This document shows positions 14,701-25,977 of a DNA stretch of 64,000 bases, piece after piece (position 1 is the first letter of the stretch; every line of letters starts with the position of its first letter). Both the position numbers and the translations under genes were made by a program. The stretch is from Dimorphilus gyrociliatus (Eukaryota; Annelida; Polychaeta; Dinophilidae), in NCBI GenBank assembly GCA_904063045.1, contig CAJFCJ010000009.1, positions 600,942-664,941 on the forward strand, given 5' to 3'. A model generated the notes under the pieces. The model saw only the letters and a list, made by a program, of their open reading frames with translations, was not told the origin of the DNA and made no database searches.

Positions 14701-16363
14701 TCTATTGTACCTCAGTCGTATAAAAAAAAATACTGCTATAATTATATCGCATATGACGGACTGCAAAGCGTTTGTTTGGTAGGTAAACGCAATTATTCAA
14801 CGCTTTCGAATCAATCGAATATTTACCGAGTCGAAACAATCGGCTAGTTAATTCTTTTTAACGGTCTTGTTTAAAATCAATAGAAATCTGACAAACCTTT
14901 TCGCGTTTGTTAACGTCGGCACCCAGTTCCATCAGCCTCTCTGCTATTACAATTTTGTTCTCCTTAACTGCCATCATTAAGGCAGTTGAATTAGATACCT
15001 GAGGGAAAAACACAACTGTTTATGAGATCATAATAAAAGAGTAAAATGAGAGAAATTGATTGATTTTCTATCAGTTTCATTTTATTTAGTCGGTTTGCAA
15101 ATTGTTTACCGGATCTTGAGCATCAATATCCTGTAGCGGATTCTGGGCTACTGTTCGAAGATATTGGTCTAATTCACTCCAAGCTCCTTTCATTGCGAGT
15201 TCAAGCACCATTGGTAGCTTTTCCTCTTGTTTTTCCTCGCTTTCCTTCTTTTCAGCCGTTTTAATTTCATTCTGCTTTTCATCCTTTTCCTTTGATTTCT
15301 TCTCATCTTTTGGTTTTTTTTCATCTTTTTTCTTCTTATCATCCTTCTTTTCAGGCAATTTTGGTGTCGAAGCTGATCTTGTGTTAGAAGGAGGAGGTGT
15401 TGCTCTCTGTTTCTGTTCCTCAATTAGTTTTTTAGCTGGTCTAGGAGATGATTTTTGCAGCTCTTTATTTTCTTCCTTAGGAGATTCCTTTAAATTTGCA
15501 GGAGGTATAGAACCATTTGATCGTTTCTCGATAGTATTACTCTTAGTTTGTTCAACTTTCTGTTCTTGTTTCTGACTAGTTTGCTGTTGTGGTGTTTTTT
15601 CCGATTCAACTTTTTTCGTTTTATCAGGTTTGTCAGTTTTTTCAGTTTTATCACTTTTATCACTTTTATCACTTTTATCAGTTTTGTCAGTTTTTTCTTG
15701 TTTTTCTTGTTTTTCAGCCTTTTCAACCTTTTCAGCCTTTTCAGCCTTTTCAGCCTTTTCAGCCTTTTCAGCCTTTTCCGCTTTCTCTGTCTTTTCCTTG
15801 TTTTCTGTTTTATCCGTCTTAGGTTCACTTATTGTTTCGTTAGTGTTTTTAGGCTCGGATTCAGTTTTATTTTTTGACTCTGTTGCATTAGGATCGTCAT
15901 TATGAGGTTTATCCTTTGGTGGGATGGATGGAGTTTTGGTACCGTCTTTTTTAGCATCGTTTTTCGCTGGTTCAGAGTTGAGTTTTCTACTTGTTTCTAC
16001 CTTTTTCTTGACAGTAGGTGTAGTGTCTACTTTTTCGGACTTATTTTGAGAAGTTGACGGTTGAACTTTACTTTTATCGCCTTCTTCTTTCTTCCTTTCA
16101 GCTTTATCCACATTATCCACTTCTCCTTTGTTTTTTGAGTCATCTTCAACTTTTTTTGGCGCATTAGCCTTTGCTTCATTACTTCCTTCTACTTTAACGT
16201 CTTTTGCCTTATCAGTTTCACTCTTAGCCTTAATAGCGGACTTCACCGGTCTCTTTGGCGATTCATTCTTTGGTTTTGTTGTAGCTGAGGGATTTCGTCT
16301 CTCACGACTCGAGGATCTACCACGGGCCGCACTTGCCAACCTCGCTCTAGCGCTGCTCATCAT
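8763..16363 (-). CDS. nompC: TRPN / NompC mechanosensory channel
   Basis: Eighteen coding exons: 16363-15110, 14998-14897, 14571-14473, 14355-14242, 14181-13978, 13915-13310, 13248-13021, 12892-12764, 12710-12594, 12521-12423, 12361-12161, 12071-11973, 11920-11819, 11750-11745, 11647-11543, 11457-11356, 11272-11189 and 11129-8763. They give about 2005 aa. Every intron is phase 0, and many exons are close to one 33-residue ankyrin unit. Residues 1-390 are a charged Lys/Glu/Asp/Ser/Thr-rich region. Ankyrin repeats (about 29 expected in this family) fill about 400-1450. The six-helix channel starts near 1560, with pore segment FELLFFALFGLVEP near 1785 and helix S6 VLINLLIAMMSDTYQRIQ followed by a TRP-like region. 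Family markers include TQETPLHYCARAGN and GMTCAHIAASKGS. TRPN channels open when the ankyrin spring is pulled by microtubules. The long N-terminus exceeds that of fly NompC. Confidence is lower for the 6-nt exon only. Confidence 0.93.
11745..11750 (-). other. Probable 6-nt coding microexon of NompC (Asp-Glu)
   Basis: On the minus strand TTTCAG|GACGAG|GTAAGG gives a six-base exon with consensus sites on both sides, lying between exons that end GMANT and start NGMTC. Including it keeps frame and adds Asp-Glu in an ankyrin loop. Skipping it also keeps frame, so both forms are possible. Confidence 0.65.
15490..16200 (-). repeat. Low-complexity Lys/Glu/Ala and Asp/Lys/Ser tandem repeat coding region
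   Basis: Inside NompC exon 1, near-perfect tandem repeats encode (EKA)n, about 15712-15780, and (KSD)n/(KTD)n, about 15635-15700. The repeat produces long spurious open frames in the other five frames, so none of those is called. Confidence 0.75.
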
Positions 16364-17183
16364 CTAAAATTGGCTGCCATAGAAGTTTGAAAAGCGTCCT
16401 GCAACGAATCGGGAAAAAATGCTTGGCAACGTGGCGCTGCAAAACGATTTTAGGCCTATATATTAGAAGGCTAAACGCTCCCTTTTCCTCCCATATCGCC
16501 AACTTGTTTGCCGTACACTCGACAAGGTGGCAATAGTAATTAAGCTTGACAAACGGTTTAGAAAAGCTAGCATACTTTTTTTCACTAGTCTCAAAAAATT
16601 TTATTATTTTATCTCTTTAGATAAAAAAACTATCTTATAATATTCATCATTTATTTACAATCAATTAAGGTAGCAATTGTCTTCAAATAGCATACGTTTA
16701 AGGCACTGATTTTCTTTTTTATCTTATTTACATTTCCTATCGATCCAGTTGCACCAAAAATTATCCTAATAAGTTATTCGCCTCGAATAAATATTTTGTT
16801 ACTTTCTTTCTTTTTCCTCTTTTCATTCAGAAACGTCAAAAAGCATGCAGGATCCATGAATAAATTTCGTAGCGCCCCAGGTAATTGTATCTATAATCCT
16901 TTTCCAAAAATCGGTAACTTTTAAAACATTCACTTTAATTTGATTAAAACTGAAATATTTTTTTTTTATAAAAAAAATTCTCTTCTTTAATCTTTCTCGC
17001 TTTTTTTTTGTTTTATTTGTTCAAATGTTAATAAAATGATCTATAAAACAATTACTACAACCAATATTAAAATACTTCCATCATAAGTACTCTCTTTTAT
17101 TAACTGTGTATGAAAAGGTCTATGTATTTTTTTTCACTTGGAAAAAATGAAAGAGAAAGTGAGCTGGAGTGTATGACGTAGTC

Positions 17184-17221
<38 letters not shown>

Positions 17222-17712
17222 TTCTATTTTATTTTTACTTTTGATTGAACAGTTCTCTCTCTCTCTTTCTTTCTTCCGTTCTTTCTTCTTTATTCTAGTT
17301 TAAAGTAGGCAAGTAAAAGGGAAATTACTTGATACAGATTTTTCGCTGTTTCATTATTTCGACAAGTACTATTTATAATAGAATTTTTCGTGTAGTATAT
17401 ATTAACTTAAACTTACGTCGCTTACAGCTCCGATTAAATTCCTCCCAAGAAGCTAATTGACAGATGATATTCAATTACTTGTATTATATGAGATTGCAAA
17501 CACATAGCATTGATTATTTCATGTACAAAAGAAAAAATTCTCCTTTTCTATCTGTCTATATTACCGTCGGTCTATCTGTTATTCATTTATAAAGGGTTAA
17601 GAGGAAGTATATATATTTAATTATACCATATATATATATATATATAGTATATTATATATTAATAAATTAGTCCTATGGTCACATTTAAAGTTTAAAAAAG
17701 AATTATTTAAAA
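16364..17712. other. Intergenic between NompC 5' end and lectin-like gene
   Basis: The NompC promoter lies at the left (16364-16550, GC-richer). TTTTAG just before its ATG could be a 5' UTR acceptor. The rest is AT-rich, with a (GA)n tract at 17189-17218, a TAGGCCTA palindrome at 16451 and a TA tract near 17630. No gene seen. Confidence 0.5.
17189..17218. repeat. (GA)n microsatellite
   Basis: About 15 GA units upstream of the lectin-like gene; GAGA-type factor sites are possible but not shown. Confidence 0.9.
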
Positions 17713-19956
17713 ATGGAAAGAATTTATACAATGTGGCTAGTTCTGATATCTATATTTGTCAATTATTCATACACCACACAATTTTGCTGCTTTCAGGCGA
17801 CCAATTCAAGCTTTATCGATAAGTCAAATATATGTTTTTCGTGTGAAAGAAACGTTAACGCATCAGAAAGCAAAGAAGTTTGCAGACGGAAAGACATGGC
17901 TAGATTTGAATTTCTCAATTATTTACCAGAATATATTCCTTTATCTGATTATTCTCATTTAAAAGTACTAGAGGAAAATACTAAAATCAGTTTGGGATTT
18001 AAAAATAGTACTAGTCTCCTATCGACTAGTGTTTTTTGGGTTGGATTGAATGCTATTTTGAGGGAAAATAGAACAATTTTTCAAATGGACTCGTCCACAT
18101 GGAAAAATTCTGTTAGCTTGGAATTTAAAGATCAGCAATTCAATTCTGAAAAGTGCCTCGTTATCGATATACAAACCGAAGTATTAAGTAATTATAACTG
18201 TTCTGAAAAAGTAGATGTTTTATGTTATAGGCCTCAATATGGATTCTGGGGCAAGTGGGAAATGATCAACCTTTGTTCTGAAGAAGGGTACCGTCCAAAC
18301 GAATTGACTTCGGAAGAATATAGTAACGAATAGACAAACTTAAGATTAAATAAGACTAATAAGTTTTCCTTGTTGAATGATCTGTCTGCTTTTTGTAGAC
18401 AATCCGTTTGACGGTATTCTTGGAGGATAGTACTTAAGAAAAGAAGCTGCGATAGTCCGCCCAGTTGTCACTATCATAATCATTGTGGGGGTCCAGCAAG
18501 AACGGAAGTTATCCGAGAAATGTGTAGTGTGGTCGAACAACCGTCTAATGTTTTTATTGCAAAGAAGGAGACGTCAGTGACTGTAAAGAATCTAGCTACC
18601 AGTTATAACGAATGTAAACAAAGAAACAAGCTCGATACTTCCTTTACTATCAAACAAGAAATTAATGGCTTATCATTGAATTTTACATTTGAAGGTGAGG
18701 ATGATAGCCAAATTTGTCCTGACAGGGAGAGATTTTATCTCTCAACTAAGAATGCCGTTTCGTTGGATGATTGCATGAAAAAATGCGCCGAATTCACTCT
18801 ATGCATTCGCTTCTCTTTCTTCCAATACTATCTGGAATGTAAGTTAAAAGCATCAAGACGATGTTGGAGAAATGAACCATGTGCCTTTAATTATATAAAA
18901 CGGCCTAATTTTTGTTTTGATTTAATAAAGGAAGGCGTAAAAGAAATTACGTCGGAAGTCTATTTCGATAATGAAGGAGGCTATTGCTATACTCACCTAC
19001 ATAGAATGAACTTTCAAAGCGCAAAGATGGCGTGTCGGTCGATCGGAATGCATGTTCTAAAGCTTTGGATTCAACAAGATGTTGATACTGGAAATTCGTT
19101 TTTTGTAAGATTAAGAAAATTAAAATTTCGTAACGTTTGGTTAGGTTTACATAGAGCATCTTCAGCCGATACATTCATTTGGCAAAGCGACCTCTGGAAA
19201 GATTTCGACGCCATACCGTCTACGCACAGCAAAATAGTTGAAACAGGCTTGGGAGAGGGTGCGTGTTTTACTGCCTCACTTGATAGCGACTCAACTATTG
19301 ACTGGGTTAATAGAGATTGTTTCAAAAATGTGGCTCATGTTATATGTTTTAGGCCTATTATGGGAGAATGGGGTCCCTGGGTTGCTTGGAGACCTTGCTC
19401 TACTTGTAAAGAAAGGCGTATGGAGAGGCATAGAGATTGTAATATGCCAGAACCTATAATTGGATCGTGTTTAGGCGAGAAATTCGATTACAAGAGTATA
19501 AATGTAGAATCTGAACCGTTGCCGCCTTATTATTATCATATATATGTTGGTTGCATTTGTGGCACATTAGTTCTCTTATTTGCATATGTACTAAAGAAGA
19601 TTCAGTCTTCGTTCTATGGCCGATTCGTAGAGCAACTTCATAACTATGAGAGGGAAGCAGAGAGGGACTATTTCACATTGAAGAATCGTTTAGCAGATTA
19701 TGTGAGTGACGTTTGCGAGACCTCACCCATTCGTACTTCGAAAAGTGTAAAACGTCAAAAAAGCTACACATACACGTACATTACTGAAACAGATTCAGAC
19801 CCATTAAAAGAATTTAATCAAGCGGAAGAAGACGGAAATAGTGATAAAATCATGATCGAAAAATTGGAAGAGGCGGAAGAGGAAGAAGACGATGAGAAAT
19901 TAGATTATAAAAATATTACAGTTGCAGTTGATATAGAAAATCACGATGAGAGATAG
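17713..19956 (+). CDS. Type I membrane protein with C-type-lectin-like, TSP1-like and apple-like modules
   Basis: Two exons, 17713-18287 and 18426-19956 (phase 2 junction, GG|GTACCG ... TTGGAG|GATAG), giving 701 aa. Without splicing the region looks like two separate genes with stops between. The junction restores a thrombospondin-1-like run (FWGKWEMINLC..EG..LKKRSCDSPPSC..HCGGPARTE), which supports it. Order of modules: signal peptide (1-22); a degenerate C-type-lectin-like domain ending VDVLCYRP; TSP1; a PAN/apple-like stretch (DCMKKCAEFTLCIRFSFF, then ECKLKASRRCW); a second lectin-like domain (GGYCYTHLHRMNFQSAKMACRSIGM ... VWLGLHR ... IDWVNRDCFK); a second, shorter TSP1 (EWGPWVAWRPCSTC); one transmembrane helix (GCICGTLVLLFAYVL); and an acidic tail of about 120 residues. 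It probably acts as a cell-surface recognition or adhesion protein. The ligand is unknown and I do not recognise an ortholog. Classical sugar-binding EPN/QPD motifs are not evident. Confidence 0.75.
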
Positions 19957-22064
19957 AAAATCCATTCATATTTACGGAAATATGACTAATTGTAAATTGA
20001 TAATATAGTTTTTAACTGTAATATGTAAAATATTAAATAATTAGCAACCTTTACTGAATCATCAGTTAGTATTCCCATGAATTAAGGCAATGATTTCCGA
20101 GGAACTTTTTGTTAAGGATACCGTATAAAATTCTTTCTTGAAAAGAATCTAATTTACTGTCACGAAGGTCATTCTATAACAATATAACGCAATACGCTGC
20201 TTAAAGGAGCATCATCTCTCTTTTACTTTAATTCTAGTTCAAGGTCTCTCTGCAAAGTTTATTTAATACCTTACTAGGTGTGCTTCAGATATCAAATGTA
20301 GTTTCAAAAACTCACAGACAGCTTCAACCAATTAGATATATTTGGAAAAAACACGAAACTAAGTGAATGTAACTACCGGCATGTACAGCATATATGCACT
20401 GTAGCAGATTGACAGACGAATATGTCAGCAAAGGAAAAAGAATAAGATACCCAGTAATTAAAAGTATAAAATCCTAATAGATTTAGTCCTATATGATAAT
20501 GAGGGTAATACTATATAGTAAATAAAGTCTAATGTCTACTCGCAGCTTAGATGTAATATATTACAATTTGTATTTAAAATCGATTGTATATATATATAGA
20601 GTATATTTAACTGTTTTGCTAATGAAACTAATGAATAAAACTAAATGTAATTAAGGTTTGCTCCTTTATTTAGTGTAGGCCTGTAGTCACTGGTGTTTAG
20701 AAAATCGGTAAAGGCTGATACTTACACATAGAAAGAATAAGGCCATGGAAGTTTCCTAGCTTATTAATCGTAATTAATATATATATATACTGTATACTAT
20801 ATATATCTTTATTTTGTGTTCTATTTGTTATTGTTTTCCTCCTGACTTTCCAGAAATATTGACACATATTTTCTGGAGTTCTATTCATCTTTTTCGCCAG
20901 TTATATGTCAGGTGAACTTATTCTCCTAATGCAAATGTTCTTTTCGGCCAATAGGTAAGTGAATGGACTAGAAAAGGTCAGACTGGGAAAGTATAATGTT
21001 TTAGCGCAAGATATTTATTTCTGTATTCTTTAAATTAATTAGAGTGGACAATCCTTCCTTTTCTATCTATGGTAAGGGAATTAACAATCTCAACTTGTTA
21101 AATTGACAATTTAAAATTATTATTATATGTTTGCTCTTCCTTAAATAATTCTAATAGATTACTCGACTGCTGCTTGCCTAATTCGGTATCGATTTTTCTG
21201 CAGTCATTCAGTGTTTCGTCTCGAGAAAGTCGATTGTTAAACATTGAATTTTCAATCAGTTGTACAAATGATTGCTATTATTATATTAACTATAAACGTT
21301 AAGCTTCGTTAAGGATCGATAATTGTTTCAGGATATTGTGAGGGTTTTTATTAATCATTTCTTTTTCAGAGATAATTATGTTATGGGACATAAATTTCCA
21401 TTAAACGTCTCTAAATAAATAACTATTTTTGGCTTACGAGAGAAAGCGAGAGAGACAGGGAGAGAGAGAGAGATAGAGATCTATGATTTTCCATGTCAGA
21501 AAATAAGTGAACATAATACTATAAAGGTTGTGCTATATAGGGCAATTACAAAAGAAACTAATCACCACCTACTTTTCATCATCTGCTAAAACCGGAGTTT
21601 TTAATACCTTCGCTAACATGTTAAACCTCTTAAGCTTCTTTCAACAACAAATTTTCTTTTTTTTTTTGTTTTTTTTACATGTTTTTTTTTTATTTTTTAT
21701 TTTTTCGTGACAAATTTCGATTGTAACAAAGAAACAAACAAAAAGAATATCTTATAAGAAAAAAAAATAAAAAGGACATTTACAAAATCATTTGATGGTA
21801 TTCTGTTTTTTTTAAGTATAAAAAGGAAAAAGTAAATAAATACATACGGATGTAAAGATAGAGAGATCCAGTCTTTTTTATATATAAGAAATATCACGCA
21901 ATACGATACAGAGAGATAAAATATACATCACCTTTTAGTGGAACCATAAAAAGTTAGTTCAACATTTAATTCTTTTTTTTTTTAAAGAAAAAACATTTGT
22001 TTCATTTTTTTCTGCTGCATTCTTTGACTGAACATTTGATGTAAATATATAAATATACAGTATA

Positions 22065-22099
<35 letters not shown>

Positions 22100-22252
22100 T
22101 ATATAGATATACTGTATTTATACTGTATTTGGTATATACATAAGTGTTGTAATGGCGATTTTAGAAAAAAAATATATATATATTTGCCTTTAAAGCAAGA
22201 CATGTAAATTGCATTGACTGAGAAATAAAATATTGGGAAGCATAATATAGAT
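19957..22252. other. Intergenic, AT-rich
   Basis: 3' flanks of two converging genes (lectin-like and Yippee). Contains several TATACTGTATA-type motifs (about 20788, 22055, 22108), a TA tract at about 22070-22096 and poly-T runs. No coding region supported. Confidence 0.5.
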
Positions 22253-22669
22253 TTATGACGATTCCCAATGATTGTCTTTAACAAGATGTGTCTGTTCGAT
22301 AATATACTTACCTTCCTTATATTTCTGAGAAGGTTCGAAGGCCACTTCGTATTTCCAGCCTAAAGTTGTTTGACAACATTGGCAAGATATGTCAGCTACT
22401 GCGTGTAAACCGGTTAAAAGTACACGCTGTTCGGCTTTACCACATGAAACGTTAACGACTGTGTTGAACAAATAGGCTCGACCTTGGCTTCCATGAAACG
22501 ATTTTGAAATCAGATCGGAATGATTTGCTAAATGAGCCCGGCAATGCAAACAGCTGTATGTTCGATTCTTGTCGGGAAGGTACGATTGGAATGTATTGCC
22601 TTGGAGAGGTTCTGTTCGATTTTCTCCTCTTTCCAGCTCGGATTGCAATTCGTATTGTTCGTCTTGCAT
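22253..22669 (-). CDS. Yippee-like zinc-binding protein (YPEL1-4 type)
   Basis: One coding exon, 138 aa. After a 27-residue acidic/polar leader, [24 protein letters not shown] begins a complete Yippee domain. The two CxxC zinc knuckles (CLHC and CQCC) are separated by exactly 52 residues, the family's C-x2-C-x52-C-x2-C pattern. [27 protein letters not shown] and LGWKYE...[11 protein letters not shown] are near-identical to vertebrate YPEL1-4 rather than YPEL5. An acceptor (TTTTCTTAG) ends at 22682, so the ATG sits 12 nt into its exon and there is a 5' UTR intron. Yippee proteins are linked to cell division, and the fold resembles the cereblon thalidomide-binding domain; the molecular role here is not shown. 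The N-terminal leader is not conserved, so an alternative upstream start exon remains possible. Confidence 0.9.
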   Translation of the reverse strand: MQDEQYELQSELERGENRTEPLQGNTFQSYLPDKNRTYSCLHCRAHLANHSDLISKSFHGSQGRAYLFNTVVNVSCGKAEQRVLLTGLHAVADISCQCCQTTLGWKYEVAFEPSQKYKEGKYIIEQTHLVKDNHWESS

Positions 22670-22681
22670 AGTTCCAGAGGT

Positions 22682-23618
22682 CTAAGAAAATTACATTCTA
22701 GACTTATTGAAGGAACATTTCGCATTGTATTTTTTTTTTGTTATATAAAAATACAACACATGCTGAAACAAGCGCTTTTACAAAACAGAAACTTTATACA
22801 ACTCAACAATTTCTGTCTGTTTCGAAGAAATATAACGCCTTTCAAATCACTTAATTTACTATTCTAATAGATCCTGAGTAGGCGTAATGAATTCCGATCC
22901 ATGAATTTGTTTATTCACAATATTCTCTGCACAAAGGCCTTAACAACACTTTTTCACAATTTTGATCTAGTTTTAAACCACATAATTTCTTCGAATCCAC
23001 TGCTGATATCACAACAACCAATTGTGATAACGATAGATATGATAAAAAGAAAAAAAGCAGTGAACTTGAAAGATATAAACACAACAACAAAACTACACCT
23101 AGTCTTCTATCTAATATCGCTCACAAGAAATAACTCCACAATTACCAAAAATTTTGTTACATTACCTTTTTCTAACACTTTCGTCGTTTAGGAAAAAAAT
23201 GCATAATAGGTTTTATTTTGGTTGCAGTTGAACGAATGTTGCGTTCGAAAAAGCAAATTTTCGTCTATTTGCGTAACGTCTGATTTATTTCCAGGAATTT
23301 TTTTTGGAATGACAAACTTGCCTGAAAAATAAAATGTTTATCACATACGAAACAACATAAAATTGTTTTGTTTTTCAAAATCAAATTTTTTGTAAGAAAT
23401 CTTCTAATTCGAAGATATTTTTAGCGAACAATATTGTTCTTATAAAAATTTTATACGAAAATAATCCTATGTAGGCAATCAGCTGTCATTTTTAAAATGT
23501 CTGAAAACATATGAACTTTTAATATATAAACAACCGTATAACGGTTCATTTTAACTGATACGCTGTCTTAAAGGGAAATTTTATTGACTTTATTTTTTGG
23601 AATTGATAAAAGCAACAA
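22682..23618. other. Intergenic between Yippee 5' side and ASB gene
   Basis: Head-to-head spacer that must hold the Yippee first exon and both promoters. A 96-codon open frame at 22901-23191 has a composition like the surrounding AT-rich DNA and no recognisable domain. No gene called. Confidence 0.45.
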
Positions 23619-25977
23619 ATGATGGAAAAGTATTTTAACGTTGATGAAGTATTGGGGGATTCCAATAATTGCCCTGAATATACGCCAAAGTTGTACACAC
23701 TTCTCAATTTACTATCAACATATAAGGAGGAAAATTATATAGAAATTCAACCCATTCTGGCTTACTTTTCGGAGAAAGAAGTAAACATTTTCAAGTTCTT
23801 ATTCTAGAAACCTACTTATATTTTTTATCATTTCAGATAAATACGCCTCTACCGAATGGTCATACTTTTGTAGGGATATTAGTTACTATACCGGATGAAA
23901 GACCTCTAAAAATAGCTCTTGAAAGAGGAGGTGATCCTAATCAAATGCCTGCAAATGAAAATGACGTCTTACCACTACTGAAAGCAATTTCTTTGAATCA
24001 TATAAATCACATTGAGCTTCTTTTAGCTTACGGTGCTAACTACAGTATTATTCCAAATTGTCTTGATAATATTCTTAATATAGCTGTTACAAAAAATCAA
24101 GTACAGCTTTTTCGAAAACTAGCTACAAATGCTACAGCTGAAGTTCTTCAGCGTCAACTATCTACTGCAATTATTAACCGTTCAATTGAAATAATTCATC
24201 TCCTTGTAAGACTTGAAGCTGACTTGAATCAAGTTGATGATGGACTATCACCTCTCGTAATCGCTGCATCTAAAGGAGATGAAGATCTTTGTAAAATGTT
24301 AATTCATTTAGGCGCAAAATTGAATAGGGATTCAGGATCTCAGCAAGATGCACCGTTAATTTTGGCTGTTAAAAGTAGTAGCTATACAGCGGTTAAAACT
24401 CTACTAAAATTAGGTGCTGAATATAATGTGACGGAGGGTACAACTCAAGTGTCCTGCGGACCCTTTCATTATCATACTGTACCGGTCGGTAATTCTTCAC
24501 TTCATTTGGCTGTTTTACAAAATAATGAAATAATAGCCAAAATGTTGGTTGAAGCTGGATCAAATTTGAATCAAAGAAATTATGAAGGTGATACACCTTT
24601 ACATTTAGCTTGTAAAGATAGAGAGAAAGGATATGAAATGGTGAAACTTCTAATTAAACTTCACGCTGAAAGACACGCTAGAACAGCAGCTGCTGGAGGA
24701 GATAAAGCAATGAGAGGAGGTCATGAAGAAACATGTCACTGCGACAATTGTAATCGTTATCGCTTAACTAGGCAATGTTTACAATTAAATGCTAAAAACT
24801 GCTTAGAGTGTACACCTCTTATGGAGGCCATACAGTCTAAAAATGTAGCCGTTGTTGATCTCCTATTATGTGATGGGGCTGATCCGTGTGTACGTTGCGA
24901 GGCCGTAACAATGACAACGACAGCCTTGCATCTTGCCGTGAAAGTACAAAGTATAGAAGTGTGTCAGAAACTGTTGAAAGGTTTATCAAATTAAATTTTT
25001 TTTTGACGCGACAATAATTCTCTTATCTATTTAGCTGGCTGTTCCGTCGACTCTTACGATAAGGATGGTTTTACAAGCCTACATCTTGCTGCTTCGAAAG
25101 GTGACTTGGAGATCGTTAAGTTACTAATACGAGTTGGTGCCAATTTAACAAATTTGACAATAAAAGATGAGAATCTTTTACATTTGGCCGTTGGATCCAA
25201 ATCGAAAGAACTTATTCACTACATACTGGAGCATAATCTCATCGACATTTCTGCACAGAATGCTTTTCAATGGTCACCTTTGATGCTTGCAGCTAGGATT
25301 GATACACCGTGGCCTACTGCTTTACTTGTAAAATATGGTGCACCATTGAACGCTCGAGATATGAATGGGGAAACAGCTTTACTTCACGCTGTTTATTTTG
25401 GAAGCGAGCATAACGCATCAATATTAATTGCACATGGCGCTGATATGAATATTGGTGACAGAGGAGGTTGTACACCCCTCTATTGGTGTATTTTCAATGG
25501 TCGAATACGTACACTTCAGCTATTACTGTTAGCTGGAGCAAGTTTAACGATGAATGAATTTTTAAGATATCCATGTAACGTTTCTACAATGCGTGATGAA
25601 AGGTTGAAAAAGTGGGTAGAACGGCACTTAACTTGTCCCTCCCGTTTAGAAAATCTTGCCCGTTTGAGTATTAGGAAAAAAATTTCATGTTATTCTCAAG
25701 GGAAAGATATCGCTCCACTAATCAATAAACTACCATTACCATCTCCCTTAAAAAGGTATGCTATTATGATCATATCTACCTTAATTATTCTACCGAGTGT
25801 TTATACTTAAATATAGCGTTTATTTAGAAATAATATAAATATATAGAGAGCAATGATTTATCGTAGATTTATTTCCCTTGCAGGTTTCTCCTTTTCTACG
25901 TAGATTATAATAATACAATTGAGAGTAATCTGTGTGTCAAAGAAGAATTTGATGAGGAAATGGATTTCCTTTGGTAA
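23619..25977 (+). CDS. Ankyrin repeat and SOCS box (ASB) protein, putative Cullin-5 substrate receptor
   Basis: Four exons, 23619-23780, 23837-24980, 25035-25755 and 25884-25977, giving 706 aa. Junction phases 0, 1 and 2 all agree, and short introns end TTTCAG, TTTAG and TTGCAG. About ten to twelve ankyrin repeats run from about residue 85 to 600, for example DGLSPLVIAASKGDEDLC, GFTSLHLAASKGDLEIVKLL and GGCTPLYWCIFNGRIRTLQLL. The C-terminus is a SOCS box: CPSRLENLARLSIRKKI (Elongin B/C box) and INKLPLPSPLKRFLLF, whose LPLP is the Cul5 box. The last piece (RFLLF) is supplied by the 94-nt final exon. A Cys/His cluster (HEETCHCDNC) interrupts the repeats near residue 320. ASB proteins recruit substrates to Elongin-BC/Cul5/Rbx2 ligases. 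At 706 aa it is longer than most family members, and which ASB subtype it belongs to is unclear. Confidence 0.85.

Noticed and set aside
15490-15905. Several long open frames opposite and shifted from NompC exon 1 (Phe/Leu/Ser-rich or Lys/Arg-rich).
   Set aside because: They arise from the tandem repeat being open in all frames; the minus-strand frame joins the ankyrin exons and is the real one.
18288-18425. Apparent stop codons between two lectin-like frames, suggesting a pseudogene.
   Set aside because: They fall within a 138-bp intron whose removal restores a conserved TSP1 motif in frame.
22901-23191. 96-codon open frame upstream of the ASB gene.
   Set aside because: No domain, low-complexity AT-driven codon use, and no initiation or splice context.
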